Notes: generated by a model from the sequence alone, not told the origin. A DNA stretch of 37,975 bases from Bacteroidota bacterium (GCA_013288385.1 JABDBZ010000014.1:1-37975); one strand, 5' to 3'; shown: positions 16,448-25,249, counted from the stretch's first letter. Translations and numbers: made by a program.

Positions 16448-17060
16448 TCAATTTTTTAAATTCATTTAATATCATTGCTGTAGCGCCCCAAATAATTTGA
16501 CCCTCTATATTAAAATAGGGGGTTTTTAATTTTTGTCCGTTTACGTTTATTGTTCCATTTTTTTCAATAACACTTTCATTTTTCAGGCTTTCTAAGTCTA
16601 GTTGAATTAGTTCTTTTACTTCTCTTGGGTTTGTTTCAAAATTGATTTTATTTTCTGTAAAAACACCTACATACGGTTCAACATAAAAATTACTCACAGG
16701 AATATACAAAGGAGTTAATCGGCCAATTACCTCAATTGATTTATTAATTCCTATTTCTTCATGTAACTCACGTAAAGCTGTATTTTGAAGGCTTCCATCA
16801 TTGTCTTCAAATTTACCACCTGGTAAACTAATCTGGTCACTATGATTTCCATCATAGGTATGGCGTTTTGTTAAAGGAATAAAGAACTTATTATCGTTTT
16901 TGTAAACCAGTAACATAACTGCACTTTTTTTAAAAGAATTTGGCGACAATTCATTTACATTTAATTTTACACGAGCAGTAGGAGCCATTTCATATTGAGC
17001 ATCTATGCCGGGTAGAGGCTCTTTTAATCTATTCTTTAAAAGCTCAATCAGGTCTAACAT
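16440..17060 (-). CDS. NUDIX hydrolase, CoA pyrophosphatase type
   Basis: A 206-residue NUDIX protein. The box LPGGKFEDNDGS...ALRELHEEIGI keeps the RELxEExGU core with the slight change before it typical of the NudL/YeaB CoA pyrophosphatase group. The downstream segment TPLYIPVSNFYVEPYVG fits that group. It probably hydrolyses coenzyme A and its derivatives to 3',5'-ADP and phosphopantetheine. It is divergent from ribBA with only 39 bases between the starts. Its -7 box ends 4 bases before its ATG. Confidence 0.87.
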   Translation of the reverse strand: MLDLIELLKNRLKEPLPGIDAQYEMAPTARVKLNVNELSPNSFKKSAVMLLVYKNDNKFFIPLTKRHTYDGNHSDQISLPGGKFEDNDGSLQNTALRELHEEIGINKSIEVIGRLTPLYIPVSNFYVEPYVGVFTENKINFETNPREVKELIQLDLESLKNESVIEKNGTINVNGQKLKTPYFNIEGQIIWGATAMILNEFKKLII

Positions 17061-17093
17061 TGATCAAATGTATAGGTTAAATTACTAACTTTG
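17060..17093 (+). promoter_or_regulatory. ribBA promoter, leaderless type
   Basis: TTG (17060-17062), 23-base spacer and a perfect TAnnTTTG box, TAACTTTG (17086-17093). Only 6 bases separate the box from the ribBA ATG, so transcription should start at or within about 3 bases of the start codon. The -33 element overlaps the start codon of the divergent NUDIX gene. Confidence 0.65.
17065..17072 (-). promoter_or_regulatory. NUDIX gene promoter, leaderless type
   Basis: TACATTTG on the minus strand matches TAnnTTTG exactly. Only 4 bases separate it from the ATG at 17060, so the transcript would have essentially no leader. It lies inside the spacer of the divergent ribBA promoter, so the two promoters overlap. 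Confidence 0.6.
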
Positions 17094-17099
17094 TAAACT

Positions 17100-18305
17100 A
17101 TGAGCGAATTTAAATTAAATACTATTGAGGAGGCTTTAGAGGACATCAAAAATGGTAAAGTTATTATTGTGGTGGATGACGAAGATCGTGAAAATGAAGG
17201 TGATTTTATAACGGCAGCCGCCAATGTAACGCCAGAAGTAATTAATTTTATGGCAACACATGGTCGTGGTTTAATTTGTGTTTCAATTACCGAGCAAAAG
17301 GCAAAAGAATTACAGTTAGATATGATGGTACCTTCAAATACATCTTTACATGAAACTGCTTTTACAGTTTCTATTGATTTATTGGGTCATGGATGCACTA
17401 CTGGTATTTCTGCTCAAGATAGAAGCAAAACTGTTAAAGCATTAATCGATCCTACAATAAAACCAAACGAGTTTGGTAAACCAGGACATATCTTTCCGTT
17501 AAAAGCAAAAGAAGGTGGTGTATTGCGTCGTACCGGACATACTGAAGCAACAATAGATCTTGCTCGAATGGCGGGTTTTGAACCTTGTGGTGCTTTAGTT
17601 GAGATCATGAATGAAGACGGTACAATGGCGAGATTACCTGATTTAGTAAAAATTGCAGAACGTTTTAGTCTGAAGATTATAACTATCAAAGATTTGATCA
17701 GTTATCGCTTAGCTAAGGAAACTATTATCAATAGGGTAGTGGAAGTAAATATGCCAACTGTTTGGGGAGATTTTAAATTGATGGCCTACAAAGTGAGTAC
17801 AACTGGGCAAGAACACTTAGCATTGATTAAAGGTGAATGGAAAAAAGATGAACCTATTTTAGTTCGTGTGCATTCAAGTTGTGTTACAGGAGATATATTT
17901 GGTAGCTGTCGCTGCGATTGTGGCCCACAATTACATGCCGCAATGGAAAAGATAGAAAAAGAGGGAAAAGGTGTAATTGTATACATGAATCAAGAAGGAA
18001 GAGGTATTGGTTTACTAAATAAATTAAAAGCTTACAAACTGCAGGAAAATGGAAGAGATACAGTGGAAGCTAATTTGGAATTGGGATTTAAAATGGATGA
18101 ACGTGATTATGGAATTGGTGCACAAATATTGAGAGACCTTGGAATTAGTAAAATTCGTTTGCTTACAAATAATCCCAAAAAACGTGCAGGTCTTATTGGT
18201 TATGGTTTAGAGATTATTGAAAATGTACCAATTATAATTAAATCAAATCCACATAACGAAAAATATCTTCAAACAAAGAAAGATAAAATGGGGCATTCGT
18301 TTTAA
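17100..18305 (+). CDS. ribBA: Bifunctional riboflavin enzyme: DHBP synthase / GTP cyclohydrolase II
   Basis: A 401-residue fusion. Residues 1-200 are 3,4-dihydroxy-2-butanone-4-phosphate synthase ([33 protein letters not shown]). Residues 205-401 are GTP cyclohydrolase II, with the zinc site [15 protein letters not shown] and [12 protein letters not shown]. Together they make both precursors of riboflavin. Both active sites appear intact, unlike RibBA proteins where one half is degenerate. The promoter lies so close to the ATG that there is no room for an FMN riboswitch. Confidence 0.95.
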   Translation: MSEFKLNTIEEALEDIKNGKVIIVVDDEDRENEGDFITAAANVTPEVINFMATHGRGLICVSITEQKAKELQLDMMVPSNTSLHETAFTVSIDLLGHGCTTGISAQDRSKTVKALIDPTIKPNEFGKPGHIFPLKAKEGGVLRRTGHTEATIDLARMAGFEPCGALVEIMNEDGTMARLPDLVKIAERFSLKIITIKDLISYRLAKETIINRVVEVNMPTVWGDFKLMAYKVSTTGQEHLALIKGEWKKDEPILVRVHSSCVTGDIFGSCRCDCGPQLHAAMEKIEKEGKGVIVYMNQEGRGIGLLNKLKAYKLQENGRDTVEANLELGFKMDERDYGIGAQILRDLGISKIRLLTNNPKKRAGLIGYGLEIIENVPIIIKSNPHNEKYLQTKKDKMGHSF

Positions 18306-18327
18306 AAAGAATCCTCTGTTTTTTTCG

Positions 18328-18335
18328 TATATTTG
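18328..18335 (+). promoter_or_regulatory. Promoter -7 box of the cold-shock-domain gene
   Basis: TATATTTG matches TAnnTTTG exactly, 43 bases before the ATG. The predicted leader is about 39 nt and very A-rich. Confidence 0.6.
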
Positions 18336-18378
18336 TAGGCAGATAAATTCAATTAAAAAACAAAACCTAAAATAAAAA

Positions 18379-18837
18379 ATGGCCAAATCGCAAGAAACCT
18401 ATAGTAAAAAAGAAAAAGAGATCAAGAAATTAAAGAAGAGAAAAGAAAAGGAAGAGAAGAGACTTGAGAGAAAAGCCAATAACAACAAAGGAAAAAGCTT
18501 TGAAGATATGATCGCATATGTTGACGAAAATGGTCAACTTTCAGATACCCCACCAGATCCAAAAAAGAAAAAAGAGTTTACTGTTGATGATGTTCAAATG
18601 GGTGCCCGTGTGGAAGCAGCTATTGATCCTGCAGATTTAATAAGAAAAGGTTCTATCACATTTTTTAATGATGAAAAAGGGTATGGTTTTATTCGCGATG
18701 AGAAATCTCAAGATAGCGTGTTCTTCCATATTAATGGTGTACTTACTCCTCCTGTAAAAGAAAAGGATAAAGTAACATTTGAAGTAGAGATGGGGCAAAA
18801 AGGCATGAATGCAGTAAAAGTTGCAATAGTTAAGTAA
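18379..18837 (+). CDS. Cold-shock-domain protein with a basic coiled-coil N terminus
   Basis: A 152-residue protein. The first 40 residues are almost entirely Lys, Glu and Arg and form a charged helix. The last 65 residues are a cold-shock domain with RNP1-like KGYGFIRD and RNP2-like SVFFHINGV. This two-part layout is common in Bacteroidota. It probably binds single-stranded RNA or DNA; the basic helix may add non-specific nucleic-acid or ribosome contact. It is followed by a strong terminator. Confidence 0.88.
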   Translation: MAKSQETYSKKEKEIKKLKKRKEKEEKRLERKANNNKGKSFEDMIAYVDENGQLSDTPPDPKKKKEFTVDDVQMGARVEAAIDPADLIRKGSITFFNDEKGYGFIRDEKSQDSVFFHINGVLTPPVKEKDKVTFEVEMGQKGMNAVKVAIVK

Positions 18838-18868
18838 AATAATTTATTAAATTTTTAATGCATTATCT

Positions 18869-18899
18869 AGGAAGGATCTTAATCCTTCCTTTTATTTTT
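18869..18899 (+). terminator. Intrinsic terminator after the cold-shock-domain gene
   Basis: A 9-bp perfect stem AGGAAGGAT (18869-18877) / ATCCTTCCT (18882-18890) with a 4-nt loop and a T-rich tail (18890-18899). It ends just before the coding start of the MFS gene. Confidence 0.85.
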
Positions 18900-18930
18900 A
18901 ACTTTACCTATCGTTTCCTTTTTAAATAGT

Positions 18931-20094
18931 ATAACAAAAGTTGTTTGGATCTTATCATTAGTAAGTTTATTTACTGATGTTGCCAGCGAAATGTTGTATC
19001 CGGTAATGCCCATTTATTTAGAGTCTATTGGTTTCTCGATACTTATGATTGGTTTGCTTGAAGGATTAGCAGAAGCGACAGCAGGTTTAAGTAAGGGTTA
19101 TTTTGGAAAGTTTTCTGATAATAGTGGAAAGCGTGTTCCATTTGTTCAATTAGGTTATTTGTTAAGCGCAATTTCAAAACCATTACTGGTTTTATTTTTA
19201 AATCCAGCATGGGTTATGTTTGCTCGTACACTCGATCGTTTTGGGAAAGGTATTAGAACAGGCGCTCGCGATGCTATTTTATCTGACGAAGCAACTCCTG
19301 CCACTAAAGGAAAAGTGTTTGGTTTTCATCGTACATTGGATACTTTAGGAGCTGTAATTGGACCTTTAATCGCATTGATTTATTTATATTATTATCCTCA
19401 AAATTATAAAACACTTTTCTTTTTCGCTTTTATACCAGGAATGGTAGCTGTAGTCGGATCATTTTTATTAAAGGATAAGAAATCGGATATACAAAAAGAA
19501 AAAAAGAAAACATCCCTTCTTTCTTTTTTAAAATATTGGAAAGAGAGTCCGGCTGATTATAGAAAATTATTAATAGGTTTATTGCTATTCACTTTATTCA
19601 ATAGTTCAGATGTGTTTTTGTTATTAAAAGCAAAACAAGCTGGTTTAAGCGATGCAATGGTTATTGGTGTTTATATATTTTATAATTTAATCTATGCTTC
19701 ATTTTCCTTGCCATTAGGCATCTTGGCAGATAAGATTGGTTTAAAGAAAGTATATGTACTTGGATTAATTTTATTTGCAATCGTTTATTTTGGAATGAGT
19801 ATAAGTGATAATATCTACATGTTTGCAACAATCTTCTTTTTATATGGGTTATATTCAGCAGCCACAGAAGGAATATCGAAGGCCTTGATCTCAAATATTT
19901 CTGACAAAAAAGATACTGCAACAGCTATTGGCACATATGCAGCCTTTCAAAGCATTTGCAATATGTTGGCTAGTACCATCGCTGGTTTAATATGGTTTCA
20001 ATTTGGAGCTTCTGTTACTTTTGTTTTAACTGGTGTTGTAACAATAGTGGTTGTAATCTACTTTACTTCTTTTGTTAAGATGAAAGAGAAATAA
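18931..20094 (+). CDS. MFS transporter, start codon uncertain
   Basis: A major facilitator superfamily transporter of about 387 residues with roughly 11-12 transmembrane helices and an intracellular-loop motif LDRFGKGIRTGARDAIL. The first ATG is at 18991, but conserved sequence clearly begins upstream in the same frame: TKVVWILSLVSLFTDVASE reads directly into MLYPVMPIYL and completes the first helix. Between the upstream in-frame stop (18880-18882) and 18991 there is no ATG, GTG or TTG. ATA at 18931 gives the most family-like N terminus. The options are a rare ATA start, a mutated start codon, or a sequence error. The substrate is unknown. It converges on pckA with a shared terminator. Confidence 0.8.
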   Translation: MTKVVWILSLVSLFTDVASEMLYPVMPIYLESIGFSILMIGLLEGLAEATAGLSKGYFGKFSDNSGKRVPFVQLGYLLSAISKPLLVLFLNPAWVMFARTLDRFGKGIRTGARDAILSDEATPATKGKVFGFHRTLDTLGAVIGPLIALIYLYYYPQNYKTLFFFAFIPGMVAVVGSFLLKDKKSDIQKEKKKTSLLSFLKYWKESPADYRKLLIGLLLFTLFNSSDVFLLLKAKQAGLSDAMVIGVYIFYNLIYASFSLPLGILADKIGLKKVYVLGLILFAIVYFGMSISDNIYMFATIFFLYGLYSAATEGISKALISNISDKKDTATAIGTYAAFQSICNMLASTIAGLIWFQFGASVTFVLTGVVTIVVVIYFTSFVKMKEK

Positions 20095-20126
20095 AAAAGT
20101 CTCTTCATGTTTTGAAGAGGCTTTTT
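20094..20126. terminator. Bidirectional terminator between the MFS gene and pckA
   Basis: A stem with CTCTTC (20101-20106) / GAAGAG (20114-20119), extended by a T-G pair, a G-C pair and an A5/T5 stretch. T runs exist on both strands, so it can serve both convergent genes. Confidence 0.85.
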
Positions 20127-20144
20127 CATTTTAATAAAACTTAA

Positions 20145-21758
20145 TTATGCAATCGCTTCTACTCGTGGCGCTGCAGATAAGATCTCTTCATTAGCTGCTG
20201 AAGCATATTGAGAGAAATTTTTAATAAACTGACCTGCTAAATTTTGTGCAGTTGCTCTAAAGGCTTCTTTATCTTTCCAAGCATTCATTGGTTCTAAAAT
20301 TTCGGTTGGTACATTTGGACAACCCTTTGGGAAGTGTAGACCAAAATAAGGGGTTCTTCCAAATTCCACATCGTTTAAATCACCATTTAATGCGGCAGTT
20401 ATTAAAGCGCGGGTGTAAGATAATTTAATTCTGCTACCAACTCCGTATTTCCCCCCAACCCATCCTGTATTCAATAACCAAACATTTACTTTATGTTTCT
20501 TTAATTTTTCCCCTAGTAACTCGGCATATTTTGTTGGATGTAATGGTAAAAAAGCTTTTCCAAAACAAGCTGAAAAAGTTGTTGTTGGTTCCGTAATTCC
20601 CATTTCTGTTCCTGCAACTTTTGCAGTGTAACCACTAATAAAATGGTACATAGCTTGTGAATTAGTTAATTTACTTATTGGTGGCAATATACCATAAGCA
20701 TCACATGTTAAAAAGAAAATGTTTTTTGGAACATCGCCAATTGCCGGTGTTACCGCATTATCAATAAAGTTAGCAGGATAACTCACGCGTGTATTCTCTG
20801 TTTTTTTAATATTAGTATAATCAACAGTTGTTGTACCATCATAAAAATTAATATTCTCTAATAAAGAACCAAATTTAATAGCGCTAAAAATCTGTGGCTC
20901 TTTTTCTGCCGTTAAATCAACACATTTGGCATAACATCCTCCTTCAAAATTAAACACACCATTATCACTCCAACCGTGTTCATCATCACCAATTAATTTA
21001 CGATTAGGGTCAGCAGATAAAGTTGTTTTGCCTGTGCCAGATAAACCAAAGAAAATTGCAGTATCGCCATTCTTACCAATATTTGCAGAGCAATGCATGC
21101 TCAATACTTTCTTTTCATGCGGCAAAATATAATTTAACACGCTGAAAATAGATTTTTTTATTTCACCAGTATAACCGGTCCCACCAATCAAAATTATTTT
21201 TTTTGTAAAATTAATGATTGCGAAATTGTGCTGGCGGGTTCCATCTATTTTAGGATCTGCTTTAAAACCCGGCGCATTTAAAATAGTCCATTCGTGTTTA
21301 AAATTTTTGATCTCATCATTAGTTGGACGTAAAAATAAATTAGAAGCAAATAAATTGCTCCATGCATATTCGGTTACAACGCGTATATTAATTCTGTAAG
21401 TTGGATCAGCACATGCATAAGCATCACGAACCCAAACTTCTTTTCCGCCTAAATATGCAAGCATACGGTTATGGAGTAAATCAAATTTATCTGATTCAAA
21501 ACGATTATTTACATCTCCCCACCAAACACTATCTTTAGTTTTATCATCATAAACTACAAATTTATCTTTAGGCGAACGTCCTGTAAACTCTCCGGTATCA
21601 ATAGCTAAAGCTCCTACATCTGTCAAAATTCCTTCTCCACGAATAATGCATTCTTCAATCATTTCACTTGGAAGTTCGTTCCAATAAGCCATTTCAACAT
21701 TAGAAAGACCAAGATCAGCAATAGAAAAATTGCTTGCCTTTAAACCAATTTCATTCAT
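20145..21758 (-). CDS. pckA: Phosphoenolpyruvate carboxykinase (ATP)
   Basis: A 537-residue enzyme of the ATP-type PEPCK family. It has TGRSPKDKFVV near the N terminus, the P-loop FFGLSGTGKTTLS (about residue 235), the metal-binding LIGDDEHGW and the C-terminal NTGWVGGKYGVGSRI. It converts oxaloacetate and ATP to PEP, the committed step of gluconeogenesis; in some anaerobic Bacteroidota it runs in reverse. The length is normal. A -7 box lies about 106 bases before the ATG, giving an unusually long leader of roughly 100 nt. Confidence 0.96.
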   Translation of the reverse strand: MNEIGLKASNFSIADLGLSNVEMAYWNELPSEMIEECIIRGEGILTDVGALAIDTGEFTGRSPKDKFVVYDDKTKDSVWWGDVNNRFESDKFDLLHNRMLAYLGGKEVWVRDAYACADPTYRINIRVVTEYAWSNLFASNLFLRPTNDEIKNFKHEWTILNAPGFKADPKIDGTRQHNFAIINFTKKIILIGGTGYTGEIKKSIFSVLNYILPHEKKVLSMHCSANIGKNGDTAIFFGLSGTGKTTLSADPNRKLIGDDEHGWSDNGVFNFEGGCYAKCVDLTAEKEPQIFSAIKFGSLLENINFYDGTTTVDYTNIKKTENTRVSYPANFIDNAVTPAIGDVPKNIFFLTCDAYGILPPISKLTNSQAMYHFISGYTAKVAGTEMGITEPTTTFSACFGKAFLPLHPTKYAELLGEKLKKHKVNVWLLNTGWVGGKYGVGSRIKLSYTRALITAALNGDLNDVEFGRTPYFGLHFPKGCPNVPTEILEPMNAWKDKEAFRATAQNLAGQFIKNFSQYASAANEEILSAAPRVEAIA

Positions 21759-21863
21759 AGTTTTTGTTTTTTACAAGAAGATTACCCCAATTATCTTTTT
21801 TATGTGTTTTGAACTCTATAAAGACAACATTCATTAAAAGTAAATCTTGATTAGTTAGTGAGG

Positions 21864-21871
21864 CAAAAGTA
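21864..21871 (-). promoter_or_regulatory. pckA promoter, -7 box
   Basis: TACTTTTG on the minus strand matches TAnnTTTG exactly. No TTG -33 element is visible. That position is occupied by the T run and hairpin of the neighbouring terminator (21871-21905). The predicted leader is about 100 nt. Confidence 0.55.
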
Positions 21872-21905
21872 AAAAAAAAAACGGCTCTCATTTGAACCGT
21901 TTTTC
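21871..21905 (-). terminator. Terminator of the lipoprotein/DUF423/DUF4476 operon
   Basis: AAAAACGG (21877-21884) pairs with CCGTTTTT (21897-21904). On the minus strand a long T run follows the stem. It lies 29 bases after the lipoprotein gene and abuts the pckA -7 box. Confidence 0.8.
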
Positions 21906-21933
21906 CACAATTGAAGACTAAAATAAATGAACT

Positions 21934-22290
21934 CTAAATAACTGATACTGAAACCAATGTATTCTTATCTTCTAATTTTTTCAACTGCTCAATAAAGTCA
22001 GTTTTTTCTTTGCCATTTAATTCGCTTAAGGGTACACAAATTTCCTTTTCTCCTTCCCGACCTTTTAATTTTTCAGTAAACTTTAATTTTCTAGAATTTA
22101 AGAGGGACATCAATGCGTCATATTTTGTATTATCTATGCCAGATCCTCTGCTTGCAAAGTTGATCAAAATTTTACAAGTCGTTTCTGTTTGCACTGATGT
22201 TTTTGTTTCTGCTTTACTTTTACAGGCACTAAAAACAAAAAATAAAGTGATTAACGAAATGAAACTGTATTTTAAATAAACTATTCTCAT
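21934..22290 (-). CDS. Small lipoprotein, unknown function
   Basis: A 118-residue protein with a lipoprotein signal (YSFISLITLFFVFSAC; the Cys is the lipidation site). The mature part holds a charged region (EKLKGREGEKEICVPLSEL) with no recognised domain. The reading frame is open back to 22419, but the internal ATG at 22290 is chosen because it gives a proper lipobox signal and avoids a 109-base overlap with the DUF423 gene. Third gene of a minus-strand operon (DUF4476, DUF423, lipoprotein), 20 bases after DUF423. Confidence 0.75.
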   Translation of the reverse strand: MRIVYLKYSFISLITLFFVFSACKSKAETKTSVQTETTCKILINFASRGSGIDNTKYDALMSLLNSRKLKFTEKLKGREGEKEICVPLSELNGKEKTDFIEQLKKLEDKNTLVSVSVI

Positions 22291-22310
22291 ATGACTTATT
22301 ATAAATGATA

Positions 22311-22727
22311 TTATGAAGTTGATTTTTTTGTTTTTAAAGCAGCGAATACTAATAACAACCATCCAAAAATAAACAGTATGCCACCTATTGGTGTAATAGG
22401 ACCAAGAAACTTCAACCATTCAGCACCAAGCAAATTGCGGGTACACAAAAAATAAAGTGAACCAGAAAAAAGTATGATTCCCCAGAAAAATAAATTATAA
22501 GCATACTTCAATATTTTTTTACTATTGTCTTTATTTAAAAGAATAACTAAAAACATGGCAAGCGTATGATACATTTGATACTTAACGGCAGTATCAAACC
22601 CATTTAATTGATCAGTCGTTATTAAACCAGATGGTAATTGATTTTTTAAAGCATGTGCACCCAAGGCACCTAAGGCAACTGCAATAGCACCAAGGAGACC
22701 AATAGTTATAAATTGTTTTTGAATCAT
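22311..22727 (-). CDS. DUF423 family inner-membrane protein
   Basis: A 138-residue membrane protein with four predicted helices. It carries the DUF423 (YgdD-like) pattern: GALGAHALK near residue 21, FDTAVKYQMYHTLAMF, FSGSLYFL and GPITPIGGILFIFGW. The family is widespread and of unknown function. Middle gene of the operon: its ATG is 1 base from the stop codon of the upstream DUF4476 gene, suggesting coupled translation. Confidence 0.9.
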   Translation of the reverse strand: MIQKQFITIGLLGAIAVALGALGAHALKNQLPSGLITTDQLNGFDTAVKYQMYHTLAMFLVILLNKDNSKKILKYAYNLFFWGIILFSGSLYFLCTRNLLGAEWLKFLGPITPIGGILFIFGWLLLVFAALKTKKSTS

Positions 22728-22728
22728 T

Positions 22729-23823
22729 TTAATTATTTTGTTTTAAAAAGTCGATTAAGTTGGCATTTGATTCCTGATAAGAAAAAACATCTTTCAAATT
22801 AATCAATTTTTCTTTATCAGTTATATTATTATAAAATTGTTTTGTGAGGTCTAGTTTCTCTCTATCATGCATAAATACAATCAAAGTATTTTTAAATTGA
22901 TTGGTGCTAAAACAATAGACTGAAGCTTTTTCTTTCATGTATTGATATTTTTCATAATCGGTTGAAAAAAGCCGTAAGGCATCAATTAAACCATTGATAA
23001 TACTATCTTTTTCAGCAATAACGCAACTAATCTTATTCTTTAATATCATTGAATTTGGATTGGATAAAATATCCTTGAATTCTTTTTTGCTAGATTCAAA
23101 TTTAAAGCATTCTTCTAATGTTTTTAGATTAGATTTATCAACAATGGTATTATAAGATTCTTTTAATAATTTTAGTTTATCCAATTCAAAATTCAAAACT
23201 TTTAATATCTGCGATAACTGTTTACATGAAATGCAATTGCTTTTTACGACTTCTCTGGCAAATTTATATTTTTCTAAATCAATTTGAGTTCGCACCATTA
23301 GTTTTATTGCATGCACAACATTCTCATCTGGCATTGCTTTGATGCAAACTCCGTCTTTTGGTACATTGAAAAAAAACTCGGGTTTACCTTCTTTTAGTTC
23401 AAATAAATTTCCATAAACATTATTTCGCCATTTATAAGTTGTATCTTCTTTTGGTTTTGAAGGAAGTAATGGATTGGGAAGGATATCAATATCATTGACT
23501 GCAATAAATATTAATTTTAGTTTTTTAGTATTTGCATTAAATTCAAACGAATAAATAAATTCCTTTTTTTGAACATTCTTTCCTTTTTCTAAAAGGAAAA
23601 TAGTATATTTTAAATTAGAATTTCCTTTTTCTAAACTAAACGACAGATGTAAAGTATCTTTTAAAATCGATTCTATTTTTACTTCCTGTTGAAATGTGTC
23701 TTTTAAGTTTATTTCATTGCATTTTACATTAAAGTGATTAGTAGTCGAACTAAAAATAATGAGATTGTTTTGTGCCGATAAAACTAAAGTTAAAAGCAAG
23801 AAAAAGGCAACCCGAAGAAACAT
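22729..23823 (-). CDS. Secreted protein with two DUF4476 domains
   Basis: A 364-residue protein with a signal peptide (MFLRVAFFLLLTLVLSAQ), a beta-rich N-terminal half, and two tandem copies of a helical DUF4476-like unit (about residues 175-265 and 275-362). Both copies show the pattern D..KY.., C.S..Q..., FE..KL.L.K..YN...D, and a closing F..ES...F. Function of the family is unknown; it is frequent in Bacteroidota. First gene of the operon with DUF423 and a lipoprotein. Confidence 0.8.
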   Translation of the reverse strand: MFLRVAFFLLLTLVLSAQNNLIIFSSTTNHFNVKCNEINLKDTFQQEVKIESILKDTLHLSFSLEKGNSNLKYTIFLLEKGKNVQKKEFIYSFEFNANTKKLKLIFIAVNDIDILPNPLLPSKPKEDTTYKWRNNVYGNLFELKEGKPEFFFNVPKDGVCIKAMPDENVVHAIKLMVRTQIDLEKYKFAREVVKSNCISCKQLSQILKVLNFELDKLKLLKESYNTIVDKSNLKTLEECFKFESSKKEFKDILSNPNSMILKNKISCVIAEKDSIINGLIDALRLFSTDYEKYQYMKEKASVYCFSTNQFKNTLIVFMHDREKLDLTKQFYNNITDKEKLINLKDVFSYQESNANLIDFLKQNN

Positions 23824-23897
23824 GCTTAAAGTTATTGATTATTTATTTAGAATGAAATTTACCATTTAAAATTATTTCGACATCTTTATAGTCGAAT

Positions 23898-25226
23898 ATG
23901 ACAACAAGAATTTTAGTAATAGGAGCCGGAAGATCTACAATAAGTTTAATAGATTATTTATTAAAGAATGCATCTTCTTACAATTGGTTTATAACTGTAA
24001 CTGATGCAGATGTTAATCTTGCTTTAGCAAAAACAAAAGGGTATTTGAATTGTGAAGCCAAAACGTTTAATGTAAGCAATGAAATTGATAGAAAGTCTTT
24101 TATTCAATCTCACGATATAGTGGTATCCATGTTGCCTGCTTTTTTACATGCTGAGGTTGCAAAAGATTGTGTTGCATTAGGCAAACATTTATTTACTGCA
24201 AGTTATGTTAGTCCGGAAATGAAAGAGCTTAATAAAGAAGCTCAGTCAAAGGGTGTTTTATTGATGAATGAGATTGGCCTTGATCCCGGAATTGATCATG
24301 CTTCTGCTATGAAAATAATCAATCAATTAAAAGATAAAGGAGCTAAGATTACTTCTTTTAAATCATACTGTGGTGGTTTGGTTGCACCTGAATATAATGA
24401 TAATCTTTGGGGTTATAAATTTAGTTGGAACCCGAGAAATGTCGTAGTGGCAGGACAAAGTACAGCTCAATATTTTCAAAATGGAAAATTAAAATTCATA
24501 CCATATAATCGTTTATTTACACAAATTGATACCATTTTAATTGATGGTTATGGTTCGTTTGATGCATATGCTAATAGGGATAGTATTAGTTATCAAGAAC
24601 CTTACGGACTAAAAGACATTCAAACACTTTTGAGAGGAACTTTGCGAATGCCCGGTTATTGCGAAGCTTGGAATGTTTTTGTGAAATTAGGATTAACTGA
24701 TGATACATATAAAATTCATCAAGCAGATTCAATGACCTATACTCAGCTTATTAATTCATTTTTACTTGACGAAAAAAATTCTGTTAGAGATCGTTTACGT
24801 GCTTTTATGGGAAAGGATTACAATGATGCCATTGAAATGAAGTTAGATTATTTAGAATTATTCTCTGATAAAAAAATAAAATTAAATGAAGGCACACCGG
24901 CTCAATTGTTACAAGATTTGTTAGAAGAAAAATGGAAATTAAAACACAATGATAAAGATATGATTGTGATGCAACATTTATTTGAATATGAATTAAATGG
25001 TAAAACACATAAACTCACTTCATCGTTAGTGGTAAAGGGTGACGATGAAGACTATACAGCAATGGCTAAAACTGTGGGTTTGCCTTTAGCAATCACACTT
25101 AAGAATTTTTTAACAGGTAAATTTAAATTGAGTGGTGTGCAAATTCCCATTGTAAAAGAAATTTATGATCCGCTTATAAAAGAATTGGAACAACTAGGGA
25201 TAAAGTTTGTAGAAAAGGAAAATTGA
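23898..25226 (+). CDS. Saccharopine dehydrogenase family protein
   Basis: A 442-residue protein with an N-terminal Rossmann fold (RILVIGAGRSTISLIDYLL) and the saccharopine-dehydrogenase middle region (EIGLDPGIDHASAMKII, SYCGGLVAPEYNDNLWGYKFSW). The family covers saccharopine reductase and dehydrogenase of lysine metabolism, and lysine 6-dehydrogenase. Length and motifs fit the saccharopine-reductase-like branch, suggesting lysine degradation, but no LKR partner is in the window. It is divergent from the DUF4476 operon. The upstream region has a small CGAC...GTCG inverted repeat. Confidence 0.88.
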   Translation: MTTRILVIGAGRSTISLIDYLLKNASSYNWFITVTDADVNLALAKTKGYLNCEAKTFNVSNEIDRKSFIQSHDIVVSMLPAFLHAEVAKDCVALGKHLFTASYVSPEMKELNKEAQSKGVLLMNEIGLDPGIDHASAMKIINQLKDKGAKITSFKSYCGGLVAPEYNDNLWGYKFSWNPRNVVVAGQSTAQYFQNGKLKFIPYNRLFTQIDTILIDGYGSFDAYANRDSISYQEPYGLKDIQTLLRGTLRMPGYCEAWNVFVKLGLTDDTYKIHQADSMTYTQLINSFLLDEKNSVRDRLRAFMGKDYNDAIEMKLDYLELFSDKKIKLNEGTPAQLLQDLLEEKWKLKHNDKDMIVMQHLFEYELNGKTHKLTSSLVVKGDDEDYTAMAKTVGLPLAITLKNFLTGKFKLSGVQIPIVKEIYDPLIKELEQLGIKFVEKEN

Positions 25227-25249
25227 ATTATAATAGTTTTTGAAATGGA

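Noticed and set aside
17061..17099. FMN riboswitch before ribBA
   Set aside because: The gap is 39 bases with a promoter next to the ATG; there is no room and no RFN-type sequence.
22291..22419. Longer N terminus for the lipoprotein gene (161 residues)
   Set aside because: It would overlap the DUF423 gene by 109 bases and bury the lipoprotein signal; ATG 22290 gives a proper signal.
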